A stretch of 64,000 nt of DNA from SYIM01 sp041182885 (lineage in GTDB: Bacteria > Pseudomonadota > Gammaproteobacteria > Burkholderiales > Burkholderiaceae_E), in contig JBMSQB010000008.1 in the NCBI GenBank assembly GCA_049423065.1, positions 6,758-70,757 of the forward strand, given 5' to 3'. Shown here one piece after another: positions 1 to 7,641 of the stretch. How positions within the stretch are numbered: position 1 is the stretch's first letter; each line of letters starts with the position of its first letter. Position numbers and translations under genes: made by a program. The notes under the pieces are model-generated. The model did not search any database. It was not told the origin of the DNA and saw only the letters and a program-made list of their open reading frames with translations.

Positions 1-859
1 CTTCGCCCCGCTTGCGGCCGTGAAGGCCGGCGACAGTACGTTGAGCCGCGATGACCGAAGGGCGGAAGCGGGGCTCGTCGAAATACTGGCGGTAGATGGA
101 TTCCATGACCGGATGCGACACGTCGAGTCCGGTGAGGTCCATCAGCTCGAATGGACCGAGCTTGAAGCCGCTGCCATCGATGCTCACCTGCTCGCGCATG
201 ATGCGGTCGATGGTGGCGGGGTCGGCCACGCCTTCGCCCAGCAGCCGCAGGGCCTCGGTGCCGAAACCGCGGCCGGCGTGATTGACGATGAAGCCCGGCG
301 TGTCCTGTGCGCGCACCGCCTGGTGTCCGGCAAGCTCTGCCAGCGAGCAAAGCCTGTCGAGAATGCCGGGTTCGGTGCGCGGGCCGCCAATGACCTCAAC
401 GATTCGCATCAGCGGCACAGGGTTGAAAAAATGGTAGCCCGCCACCCGCTCCGGGTGACGGCTGCTTGCCGCGATGGCGGTGATGGAGAGCGAAGACGTA
501 TTGCTTGCGATGACCGCACTTGGGGCGAGCACTGCATCGAGGCTTGCGAGGAGTTCGCGCTTCGCGTCGAGCCGTTCGACGATTGCCTCGATCACCAGGT
601 CGCAGTCGGCGAGGTCGGGCAGTGCCTGCGCGGGCAAGATCCGCTGGCGGGCGGCCTGCGCCTGTTCTGCGGTCAGTCGCCCCTTGTCCTGCAGCAGGCT
701 GAACACGCCGGCAAGCGACTGGACTGCCGCTTCCAAAGCCGGCCCATGGCTGTCGAACAACCGCACAGGGATGCCGGCCTGCGCGAAAATCTGCGCAATG
801 CCGCGCCCCATGACGCCGCTGCCGACGACCCCGATTCGCTGGAATGGTGTGGGTTTCAT
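1..859 (-). CDS. 3-hydroxyacyl-CoA dehydrogenase, 5' part (runs off left edge)
   Basis: From an ATG at 857-859 the minus strand is open for 286 codons and continues past base 1, so the C-terminal part is missing. It is an NAD-dependent L-3-hydroxyacyl-CoA dehydrogenase that makes 3-ketoacyl-CoA in beta-oxidation or aromatic-acid breakdown. Seen: Rossmann loop GSGVMG (13-18), the NAD-selective Asp36 after the second strand, EAIVE (91-95), SNTSS (119-123), and HFFNPVP with the catalytic His143. The helical C-terminal domain begins near residue 190. The PaaH/Hbd family fits; Burkholderiales versions are often about 500 residues with a duplicated C-terminal domain, which cannot be tested here. 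The pathway is inferred from family only. Confidence 0.93.
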   Translation of the reverse strand, partial: MKPTPFQRIGVVGSGVMGRGIAQIFAQAGIPVRLFDSHGPALEAAVQSLAGVFSLLQDKGRLTAEQAQAARQRILPAQALPDLADCDLVIEAIVERLDAKRELLASLDAVLAPSAVIASNTSSLSITAIAASSRHPERVAGYHFFNPVPLMRIVEVIGGPRTEPGILDRLCSLAELAGHQAVRAQDTPGFIVNHAGRGFGTEALRLLGEGVADPATIDRIMREQVSIDGSGFKLGPFELMDLTGLDVSHPVMESIYRQYFDEPRFRPSVIAAQRTVAGLHGRKRGE

Positions 860-865
860 GAAGCG

Positions 866-871
866 ATTGTA
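866..871 (-). promoter_or_regulatory. Candidate -10 box (TACAAT) 6 nt before the dehydrogenase ATG
   Basis: On the minus strand TACAAT is followed by six bases and then the ATG of the dehydrogenase. A start site 7 nt downstream of the -10 box would coincide with the ATG, predicting a leaderless mRNA. No good -35 box is visible at 16-18 nt spacing. Confidence 0.3.
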
Positions 872-950
872 ACCGGCGGGCACGCTACACTCTGCTTCGG
901 CGCTCGCCCGACCAGCCACGACAGCGACCCCTTTCTTTCACGCGGGAGAC

Positions 951-1592
951 ATGATGATGATCAGATTGCACGGATTTGCGGTAAGCAACTATTACAACAA
1001 GGTGAAGGTCGCGTTGCTTGAGAAAGGTCTTCCGTTCGAGGAGGTCTACAACCGGGCGAGCAAGGACGCAGCGACGCTTGCGCTCAGTCCGCTTGGCAAG
1101 ATCCCGTTCATCGAGACCGAGCAGGGGCCGCTCTCGGAGTCCCAGGTGATCATCGAATACCTTGAAGATCTTCAACCCGAGCCCGCGCTCTTGCCCTCCG
1201 ACCCCTGGCAACGGGCAAAAATTCGCGAGCTTGTGGCCTACCTGGAAACCCATGTCGAACTCACGGCCAGGCGCTTGTACGGCAAGGCGTTCTTTGGCGG
1301 CACGGCCACCGATGAACTCATCGAGCAAACCCGCGCTGATCTCGTGAAGGTGATCGACGCCTTCGGAAAGCTTGCGCGATTCGGGCCCTACCTCGCAGGT
1401 GACCGGTTCAGCTACGCGGACTGTGCCGGTCTGGTGCACCTGCCCCTGGTGTCGCTGGCGAGCAAAACGATTTATGGCGAAGACCTGATGGCGGCGTTTC
1501 CCGTGCGTGATTACCTCAAGCTGCTTGGGGAGCGCGCCTCGGTTCAGCGGGTCAATGCCGATCGCAAGGCTGCGCTTGCGCCCAAGAGCTAG
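951..1592 (+). CDS. Glutathione S-transferase family protein
   Basis: A 213-residue cytoplasmic protein with GST architecture: an N-terminal thioredoxin-like domain (about 1-78) and an all-helical C-terminal domain (about 90-205). The glutathione-site segments PLGKIPFIE and SESQVIIEYLED are clear. Such enzymes conjugate or isomerise electrophiles with glutathione; the substrate cannot be told. Three in-frame ATGs (951, 954, 957) follow a GGGA site at 943-946, so the first or second is the likely start. It is transcribed away from the acyl-CoA dehydrogenase and may share its control region. Its stop codon overlaps the stop of the convergent ABC-F gene by 3-4 bases. Confidence 0.88.
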   Translation: MMMIRLHGFAVSNYYNKVKVALLEKGLPFEEVYNRASKDAATLALSPLGKIPFIETEQGPLSESQVIIEYLEDLQPEPALLPSDPWQRAKIRELVAYLETHVELTARRLYGKAFFGGTATDELIEQTRADLVKVIDAFGKLARFGPYLAGDRFSYADCAGLVHLPLVSLASKTIYGEDLMAAFPVRDYLKLLGERASVQRVNADRKAALAPKS

Positions 1593-3577
1593 GCTGCGTC
1601 AAATGCCGACACCTGCTCGTCGCGCCGGGTTTGTAGCTCCAGCCAGCGGGTTTCGGCCTCGTCTTTCTCGCGCGCGAGCGCAGCGCGCTGGCGGTTCAGT
1701 CCGGCAACTTTTGCGCCGTCCGAACCGGGACCGTACAACGCCGGGTCCTGCAGGGCGGCATCTGCACGACCCAGTTCGGATTCCAGCGTCCTGAGCCGGG
1801 TCTCGATCGCCTGGATGTCGGCATCGATGGCGCGCGTGAGCGTTGCGAGCGCAGCCCTTCTTTCCGCGGCGAGCCTGCGTTCGGTTCGACGGTCCACTGC
1901 CGATGCCGAATCGGGAGCAGCCGCTGGGCGCTCGGTGCCGTCGCCATTCGTCAACGGAGCCGCCGCGGTGGCCGCATCGCCGCGGCGCTGCGCGATCCAG
2001 GCATCGTAGTCGTCCAGATCGCCGTCATAATCGGTGAGGGTGCCATCGGCCACAATGACAAAGCGGTCCACGCTCGCTCTCAGCAGGTAGCGGTCATGCG
2101 ATACCAGGAGGAGCGCGCCGTCAAACCTGGCGAGCGCGTCGGCGAGCGAGTCGCGCGTCTGCGCATCGAGGTGGTTGGTGGGCTCATCAAGGACCAGCAA
2201 TTGAGGTCGCTGCCAGGCGAGCAGCGCGAACAGCAGACGGGCCTTTTCGCCACCCGACATGGGTCCGACAGGGCGGGTGGCGTCGTCGCCGCGAAAGCCG
2301 AAACGCCCGAGGAAGTCACGCAAGGCCTGTTCACGCTGATCGGGGGCCAGGCGCTGCAAGTGGCGCAGGGCTGACTCGTCGTCCCGGAGCGCGTCAACCC
2401 CCTGCTGGGCGAAATAACCGACCCGCAGCCCGCGCGCGATCGTGATCTCGCCAGATACCGGAGGGAGTTCCCCCACCAGCGTCCGGATGAGCGTGGTTTT
2501 GCCAGCGCCATTCCTGCCCAGCACGCCGATTCGCGCGCCCCGCTCAATCTGCAACTGCCGCACCTGCACGACCGGCGTTTGGTGATAGCCAGCGCCAAGA
2601 CGCTCGACCAGCACCAGATGCTCCGGGCAGTCCTCGGCCGAGGCGAGCTCGATATCGACACCGCTCAGCGCCCGTACCGCTTCGACCTCGGCCATGCGCT
2701 CCAGTGCCTTGATGCGGCTTTGTACCTGACGCGCGCGCGTGGCCTGCGCACGGAACCGGCGGATGAACGACTCGAGATGGGCAGCACGCGCTGCAGACGA
2801 TTCGCGCTCCCGTGCGGCCTGTGCGGCACGGGCGGCGCGCTGCCGTTCGAAATCGCTGTACCCCCCTGCGAAGCGCATCAGTCGGCCGTCATCGATATGC
2901 AGGCAGCACTTCACCACGCGATCGAGGAAATCGCGGTCGTGCGACACGATCACCATGGTGCACGCAGATCGCACCAGCCAGCGCTCAAGCCACAGCACGG
3001 CGTCGAGGTCGAGGTGATTGGTGGGTTCGTCAAGGAGCAGCAGGTCGGCCGGTGCAAACAGCGCGCGCGCCAGATTGAGCCGCATGCGCCATCCGCCCGA
3101 TAGTGAATCAACGGGCGCTTCGCAAGCCTCGGCACTGAAGCCAAGCCCGTACAGGAGCGCACGGGCCCGCGAGGCCGCGTCTGCGCCGCCTGCCTCCTGC
3201 CACGCAGCGTGCGCCTGCGCGATGGCGATTCCAGCGGCATGATCGGTATCGGGTGACGTCTCGGAAAACTCGGACTCGGCCCGAAGAAGCGCCTGTTGCG
3301 CCTCGACCAGTGCGGTGTCGGCCGCCAGCAGATGCTGCCAGGCCGGAAGCGGACTCGACGGCAGGGCCTGTTCGAGTCGGATCACCCGCTCGAAAGGCTG
3401 CTCGATAGTGCCCGCGTCAGGCGATACCTCGCCGGTGAGGGCCGACAGCAGCGAGGTCTTGCCCGAGCCGTTCAGGCCGATCAGTGCGACCCGCTCGCCT
3501 GGCGCGATGGTGGCTTCCGCACTGCGCAGCAGATCACGCCCACCCCTCGAGAGCGTGAGTTGTCGGAGTCGAATCAC
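1589..3577 (-). CDS. ABC-F family ATP-binding protein (YheS/Uup-like)
   Basis: A 662-residue protein with two ABC ATPase domains and no membrane segment, the ABC-F pattern of ribosome-associated translation factors. Seen: first Walker A GLNGSGKTS (34-42), signature LSGGWRMRL, Walker B LLLLDEPTNHLD; second Walker A GRNGAGKTT, signature MSGGEKARL and a second DEPTNHLD. An arginine-rich linker of about 80 residues separates the domains (the P-site tRNA-interaction motif in this family). A charged helical C-terminal extension (about 560-662) looks like coiled coil, as in Uup/YheS. The start is GTG at 3577 and overlaps the prmB stop by 4 bases, suggesting translational coupling. It is the last gene of the queF-dapC-dapD-prmB run. 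Confidence 0.92.
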   Translation of the reverse strand: MIRLRQLTLSRGGRDLLRSAEATIAPGERVALIGLNGSGKTSLLSALTGEVSPDAGTIEQPFERVIRLEQALPSSPLPAWQHLLAADTALVEAQQALLRAESEFSETSPDTDHAAGIAIAQAHAAWQEAGGADAASRARALLYGLGFSAEACEAPVDSLSGGWRMRLNLARALFAPADLLLLDEPTNHLDLDAVLWLERWLVRSACTMVIVSHDRDFLDRVVKCCLHIDDGRLMRFAGGYSDFERQRAARAAQAARERESSAARAAHLESFIRRFRAQATRARQVQSRIKALERMAEVEAVRALSGVDIELASAEDCPEHLVLVERLGAGYHQTPVVQVRQLQIERGARIGVLGRNGAGKTTLIRTLVGELPPVSGEITIARGLRVGYFAQQGVDALRDDESALRHLQRLAPDQREQALRDFLGRFGFRGDDATRPVGPMSGGEKARLLFALLAWQRPQLLVLDEPTNHLDAQTRDSLADALARFDGALLLVSHDRYLLRASVDRFVIVADGTLTDYDGDLDDYDAWIAQRRGDAATAAAPLTNGDGTERPAAAPDSASAVDRRTERRLAAERRAALATLTRAIDADIQAIETRLRTLESELGRADAALQDPALYGPGSDGAKVAGLNRQRAALAREKDEAETRWLELQTRRDEQVSAFDAA

Positions 3578-4593
3578 GCGGCGGACCGACGACCAGGTTG
3601 ACGGGCTGCGCTCACTGCACGGGTGCGGCGGGTGGTTCTGCCCCGGGGACTGAGCGCGCGCAAGGCCTGCGCATCAATCGCCACCACCATCTGTTCGCCT
3701 GCTTCGACTGGCAGGTAGGCGAATTCGAGCCTTGGAAACGCGCGCTCGAAGTGCGCAGCTTCATGGCCGATTTCCAGCACCAGCAGACCATTTTCAGTGA
3801 GGTGCTGCGCGGCCTCGCTCAGTATCCGGGCAACAAGCTGCATGCCGTCTGGCCCTCCCGCGAGTGCGATGCGCGGCTCGGCTCGAAATTCCTGCGGCAG
3901 CAGCGCCATGGACGCATCGCAGACATAGGGAGGGTTGCACACAATCAGATCGAAGGGTTCACCGGTGTGCGGGGCAAGCAGATCGCCCTGCAGCAATTCG
4001 ATTCGCGTGGACAGCCCATGCAGACTGATGTTCTCGGTGGCCAGGGCAAGCGCGGGTTCGCTCAAATCGCTTGCGCAAATCTGAGCATCGGGAAATCGAA
4101 GCGCGCACAGCACGGCGAGGCTTCCTCCCCCTGTACATAAATCGAGGATGCGCCGTGGCCAGTCGCCCGGTCGCTGAAACGCCTCAAGGTATGCCGCGAG
4201 GCTGCTGTCCAGTGCTTCGGCAATCAGTGAGCGCGGAACCAGTGCGCGCGCGTCGCTTCGAAAGCACACGCCGCGAAGCCAGGTCTCGCCCGTGAGGTAG
4301 GCGGCCGGCACCCGCTCAGTGCAGCGCCGTTCAATGAGGGCGATGAGCGCCTCTCGTTCGCTGCGCGCAAGGCGCGCGTCAAGCCAGCGATCCAGGTCGT
4401 CGGGGGGCAGGTGCAGCGACCAGAGCGCCATGGCAACCGCCTCATCGAACAGCGAGGCTGTCCCGTGCCCGGTGCCGATCTGGGCAACCGCGAAGCGTGA
4501 GACCGCCCAGCGCAGGCAGTCACGAACGGTACGGAGTTCCTGCGCGGCATCGCCCGCCGATGCCACGCGCTCGGCCCGCCGATCGGGCTTCAC
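3574..4593 (-). CDS. prmB: Ribosomal protein L3 N5-glutamine methyltransferase
   Basis: A 339-residue class I SAM-dependent methyltransferase of the HemK/PrmB family, which methylates a glutamine side chain; PrmB acts on ribosomal protein L3. Seen: helical N-terminal domain, SAM-binding loop LDLCTGGGSLA (150-160), acidic end of the next strand ASDLSEP, and the family hallmark NPPY (220-223) that binds the target glutamine amide. PrmB is preferred over PrmC because of the betaproteobacterial context beside dapD/dapC and the absence of prfA. About 25 C-terminal residues are Arg-rich and beyond the fold. It starts with GTG at 4593, overlapping the upstream gene by 4 bases, and overlaps the next gene at its end. 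Confidence 0.9.
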   Translation of the reverse strand: MKPDRRAERVASAGDAAQELRTVRDCLRWAVSRFAVAQIGTGHGTASLFDEAVAMALWSLHLPPDDLDRWLDARLARSEREALIALIERRCTERVPAAYLTGETWLRGVCFRSDARALVPRSLIAEALDSSLAAYLEAFQRPGDWPRRILDLCTGGGSLAVLCALRFPDAQICASDLSEPALALATENISLHGLSTRIELLQGDLLAPHTGEPFDLIVCNPPYVCDASMALLPQEFRAEPRIALAGGPDGMQLVARILSEAAQHLTENGLLVLEIGHEAAHFERAFPRLEFAYLPVEAGEQMVVAIDAQALRALSPRGRTTRRTRAVSAARQPGRRSAA

Positions 4594-5003
4594 GGGCGGG
4601 ATTCGCCGTCTTGCGGCCCAAAAAACGCCCGGTAGAGCGGCTCCGAAAACCCGACCAGCGTTTTCTGGCCTTGCTGAAGCACGGGGCGCTTGACCAGGGT
4701 GGGCTCTGACAGCATCAGCTCTGCGGCGCTCAATTGGTCGGTGACGGCCAACCGCTTCGATTCCGGCAGTCGTCGCCAGGTGGTGCCCCGCCGATTGAGC
4801 AGCGAGTCCCAGGGGACATGACGAAGCCAGGTTGCGAGAAGCTCGGCCTGCAAGCCATCCGCCCTGAAATCATGAAACCGGTACTGATAGCCTGCAGCCT
4901 GCAGCCAGGCCCGCGCCTTGCGGACCTGATCGCAATTCGGGATGCCGAACACCGTGATGAGAGCGGGGGCGTCGATGACCGGCGCGCCGGCAGGCTTTGA
5001 CAC
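4590..5003 (-). CDS. ArsC/Spx-family thioredoxin-fold protein (YffB-like)
   Basis: A 137-residue protein of the arsenate-reductase-like family. The N-terminal thioredoxin strand is followed by FGIPNCDQVRKAR with Cys24, the single active-site Cys position. The later stretch on substrate or glutathione interaction (RRGTTWRRLP, then LVKRPVL) matches YffB/Spx-type members. True arsenate reduction is doubtful because this subfamily usually sits with dapD/dapE in proteobacteria and its reaction is unsettled. It starts with GTG at 5003, four bases after dapD ends, and overlaps prmB by 4 bases, so it is an internal operon gene. In related genomes dapE often lies close by; no dapE is present here. Confidence 0.8.
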   Translation of the reverse strand: MSKPAGAPVIDAPALITVFGIPNCDQVRKARAWLQAAGYQYRFHDFRADGLQAELLATWLRHVPWDSLLNRRGTTWRRLPESKRLAVTDQLSAAELMLSEPTLVKRPVLQQGQKTLVGFSEPLYRAFFGPQDGESRP

Positions 5004-5007
5004 GGAG

Positions 5008-5829
5008 TCAGTCTCCGCGCAGGAGATCGTTGATGGCGGTTTTGGCGCGCGTCTGCGCGTCCACGCGCTTGACGATCACTGCGCAGTAAAGGCTCACCCG
5101 TCCGTCGCCCGAAGGCATGCTGCCCGGCACGACCACCGACCCCGACGGCACCCGACCGTAGAGAATCTCCCCGCTCTGGCGATCCACGATGCGGGTGCTT
5201 GCGCCGATGAACACACCCATCGAAATGACGGAGTTGGCTTCAACAACGACACCCTCGACGATCTCGGACCGTGCACCGATGAAGCAATTGTCTTCGATGA
5301 TGGTGGGGTTGGCCTGAATCGGCTCCAGGACACCGCCGATGCCCACTCCACCCGACAGATGCACATTGGCGCCGATTTGCGCGCAAGAGCCCACCGTGGC
5401 CCAGGTATCGACCATGGTGCCTTCGCCGATCCAGGCACCGATGTTCACGTAGGAGGGCATCAGCACCACATTGCGGCTGATGTAGGCGCCGCGTCGTGCC
5501 ACCGCTGGCGGAACCACGCGAAAGCCTGCCGACGCGAAATCGGCGGCCGACCAGTTTGCAAACTTGGTGGGCACCTTGTCATAGAAGCGCAGATCGCCCC
5601 CGGACACCGGCACGTTGTCTTCCAGGCGGAAGGAGAGCAACACCGCCTTCTTCACCCACTGGTGGGTGACCCAGTTGCCATCGACTTTTTCGGCGACCCG
5701 CAGCGTCCCGTCGTTGAGGCCGGCGATGACCTGGTCAACGGCCTGGCGGGTTTCAACCGGCGCGGCGCGCGGGCTCAGGTCGGTGCGGTGTTCCCAGGCG
5801 TGTTCGATCGTCTGCTGCAGTGCGTTCAT
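5008..5829 (-). CDS. dapD: 2,3,4,5-tetrahydropyridine-2,6-dicarboxylate N-succinyltransferase
   Basis: A 273-residue left-handed beta-helix acyltransferase of the succinylase route to meso-diaminopimelate and lysine: tetrahydrodipicolinate + succinyl-CoA gives N-succinyl-2-amino-6-ketopimelate. Seen: DapD-type N-terminus (NALQQTIEHAW), then hexapeptide-repeat segments such as NVVLMPSYVNIGAWIGEG, HLSGGVGIGGVLEP and CFIGARSEIVEGVVVEA. I chose the ATG at 5829; an upstream TTG at 5856 would add nine residues that homologues lack. dapC, giving the next enzyme, lies upstream in the same direction, 68 bases away with a hairpin between. Length is normal for the family. Confidence 0.95.
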   Translation of the reverse strand: MNALQQTIEHAWEHRTDLSPRAAPVETRQAVDQVIAGLNDGTLRVAEKVDGNWVTHQWVKKAVLLSFRLEDNVPVSGGDLRFYDKVPTKFANWSAADFASAGFRVVPPAVARRGAYISRNVVLMPSYVNIGAWIGEGTMVDTWATVGSCAQIGANVHLSGGVGIGGVLEPIQANPTIIEDNCFIGARSEIVEGVVVEANSVISMGVFIGASTRIVDRQSGEILYGRVPSGSVVVPGSMPSGDGRVSLYCAVIVKRVDAQTRAKTAINDLLRGD

Positions 5830-5884
5830 CGGCGGATTCTGTAGGGTTAAGGACAATGGAAAACGGCCGCCCGCAACGACCCGC

Positions 5885-5901
5885 CTGACGCGAAGCGTCA
5901 G
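5885..5901 (-). terminator. Perfect 7-bp hairpin at the dapC stop codon
   Basis: CTGACGC and GCGTCAG pair perfectly around a 3-base loop. On the minus strand the left arm contains the dapC TGA. No T-run follows directly, so this is not a classical intrinsic terminator. It could attenuate dapD or protect the dapC mRNA end. Confidence 0.4.
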
Positions 5902-7088
5902 TGGGAGACCAGCTGGGCGATTCTGCGTGCTGCTTCAAGGCACTGCTCATGGCTGTCGACCAGCGCGAGCCTCACAAAGCCACTGCCTGGATTGACGCCC
6001 TGCTGCTCCCGGGCGAGGAAGCTTCCCGGCAGCACCAGAACATTATATTGCGCGAGGAGCTGCTGGCAGAACGCCTGATCGTCGCCGCCGGGTACTCGGG
6101 CCCAGAGGTAGAACCCCGCCTCTGGCCGCTCGACCTCAAGCGATTGCGCCACCAGTGGCGTGACGGAATCGAATTTTTCCTTGTACATCAGTCGGTTGGC
6201 GACAACATGCTGTTCGTCGTTCCAGGCTGCTATCGAGGCCGTCTGAACCGTTGGGCTCATGGCGCCGCCGTGATAGGTGCGGTAGAGCAGAAACGGTTTG
6301 ATGAGGCCAGCGTCACCAGCCACAAACCCCGACCGAAGGCCGGGAGCGTTGGAACGCTTGGACAAGCTGGAAAACACCATCAGCCGTCGATAGTCGGTGC
6401 GACCGAGGCGGTGCGCTGCCTCAAGGGCTCCCAACGGCGGCCGTGTTTCGTCAAAGTAAATTTCGGAATAGCACTCGTCCGAGGCGATCACGAACCCATG
6501 GCGGTCGGAGAGTTCGAACAGTTCGCGCCAGTCTTCGAGGGTCATGACGGCGCCGGTGGGATTGCCGGGCGAACAGGTAAAGAGCAATTTGCATTGGCCC
6601 CAGACTTCCGCCGGTACCGCCTGATAGTTGCAGCGGAAGCCTTCCGAGGCGATCTGGTTGACGAACCAGGTGCGGCCACCGGCGAGCAGCGCCGCGCCTT
6701 CGTAGATCTGATAAAACGGGTTGGGGCAGACAACCCAGGCACCGGTGGCGGGATCAACGACCGTTTGCGTAAACGAGAACAGCGCCTCTCGAGAACCATT
6801 GACCGGCAACACCTGCGTGTCCGGGTTGGGCGCGGGAATGTTGTAACGTCGGCCAAGCCAGGCGGCGATCGCCTGCCTGAGCGCAGGGCTGCCCGCGGTG
6901 GGCGGATAGACCGCGAGGCCGCCCGTTGCCCCACGGAGGGCTTCGATAAGCAGCTCGGGCGTGGGATGCCTGGGCTCCCCGATCGAGAGGCTGATTGGCG
7001 CATGCTCGCGTGAAGGTGTCACGCCAGCGAGCAGCGCTCTCAGACGCTCAAAGGGATAGGGCTGCAGCGAATCCAGAAATCGGTTCAA
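5898..7088 (-). CDS. dapC: N-succinyldiaminopimelate aminotransferase
   Basis: A 396-residue fold-type I PLP aminotransferase. It carries out the glutamate-dependent step after DapD in diaminopimelate synthesis. Seen: PYPFERLRALLAG N-terminus typical of proteobacterial DapC, NPFYQIYEGAA, SPGNPTGAV (173-181), DECYSEIYFDE, and the PLP lysine Lys244 in SSLSKRSNAPGLRSGF. The start is TTG at 7088, preceded by AAGAGA on the minus strand, and gives the N-terminus expected for the family. It lies 24 bases after queF and upstream of dapD. Aspartate-family transaminases such as AlaT share the fold, but the dapD neighbour supports DapC. Confidence 0.92.
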   Translation of the reverse strand: MNRFLDSLQPYPFERLRALLAGVTPSREHAPISLSIGEPRHPTPELLIEALRGATGGLAVYPPTAGSPALRQAIAAWLGRRYNIPAPNPDTQVLPVNGSREALFSFTQTVVDPATGAWVVCPNPFYQIYEGAALLAGGRTWFVNQIASEGFRCNYQAVPAEVWGQCKLLFTCSPGNPTGAVMTLEDWRELFELSDRHGFVIASDECYSEIYFDETRPPLGALEAAHRLGRTDYRRLMVFSSLSKRSNAPGLRSGFVAGDAGLIKPFLLYRTYHGGAMSPTVQTASIAAWNDEQHVVANRLMYKEKFDSVTPLVAQSLEVERPEAGFYLWARVPGGDDQAFCQQLLAQYNVLVLPGSFLAREQQGVNPGSGFVRLALVDSHEQCLEAARRIAQLVSH

Positions 7089-7112
7089 ATTATCTCTTTA
7101 ACTCATTGATGA

Positions 7113-7532
7113 TTAACGAAACGATGCGGGTGCGGTACCGGAGTCTGGCAGTTGAACGGCCGCAGCCGGCTTCCAGCCGCGTTTGCGATGCTCGACGACC
7201 ACGGTGGTAAAAATACCGCCCCGAACATACCAGCGTGCGGTCAGCCGCATGAACCGGGGACGGATGGCACCTGCCAGGTCGTCGAGGATGCGGTTGGTCA
7301 CCGCCTCATGGAACGCGCCCTCGTTACGGAACGACCACATGTAATTCTTCAGCGATTTGAGTTCGACATTGCTCCGGTCGGGCACGTAGTCGATGACCAG
7401 GAGCGCAAAATCGGGCTGGCCGGTGAGCGGGCACAGGCAGGTGAACTCTGGGACCTCGAAGTGGACCAGATAGTCTCGCCCCGGGCTTGGATTGGGGAAA
7501 ATATCCAATATTTTTGAAGGTTTGGATGGCAT
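7113..7532 (-). CDS. queF: NADPH-dependent 7-cyano-7-deazaguanine reductase (short, unimodular form)
   Basis: A 139-residue T-fold enzyme that reduces preQ0 to preQ1 in queuosine tRNA modification. Seen: FTCLCPLTGQPDFA, whose second Cys (Cys34) is the position that forms the thioimide with preQ0 in the B. subtilis type and whose Asp41 is the proton donor; then VELKSLKNYMWSF and NEGAFHE of the QueF motif. Length fits the homodecameric short class rather than the about 280-residue E. coli class. It is first in the minus-strand run and is separated from divergent smc by 109 bases. No preQ1 riboswitch is recognisable upstream. Confidence 0.94.
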   Translation of the reverse strand: MPSKPSKILDIFPNPSPGRDYLVHFEVPEFTCLCPLTGQPDFALLVIDYVPDRSNVELKSLKNYMWSFRNEGAFHEAVTNRILDDLAGAIRPRFMRLTARWYVRGGIFTTVVVEHRKRGWKPAAAVQLPDSGTAPASFR

Positions 7533-7581
7533 TTATAAAGTGATCTGTTAATGAATCGGCGGGTGAATCCCGCGGGTCGGG

Positions 7582-7591
7582 TGATATTATA
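7582..7591. promoter_or_regulatory. Overlapping -10 elements for smc (+) and queF (-)
   Basis: On the plus strand TGATATTAT is an extended -10 element (TG at 7582-7583, TATTAT at 7585-7590) 52 bases before the smc start. On the minus strand the same bases read as a perfect TATAAT (7591-7586) facing queF. Neither has a convincing -35 box. The region 7533-7641 is the only space between the two divergent units, so promoters must lie in it. Confidence 0.45.
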
Positions 7592-7641
7592 GGGGGGGTG
7601 TGCCGGTCGTTCCGGCTCGACCCTTCACGCTGGGAGTTCGG

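Noticed and set aside
867..891. TTGTAA and TACACT as a plus-strand promoter for the GST gene
   Set aside because: The spacer is only 13 bases, too short for sigma-70.
20..1021. 333-residue plus-strand frame
   Set aside because: Antisense to the 3-hydroxyacyl-CoA dehydrogenase and overlapping the GST start; no recognisable fold.
7530..7539. TTATAA directly touching the queF ATG as a -10 box
   Set aside because: A start site would fall inside the coding region; the TATAAT at 7586-7591 is better placed.
7533..7600. preQ1 riboswitch before queF
   Set aside because: The leader lacks the short C-rich hairpin followed by the A-rich CTAA-type tail expected of class I, and no alternative class could be recognised.
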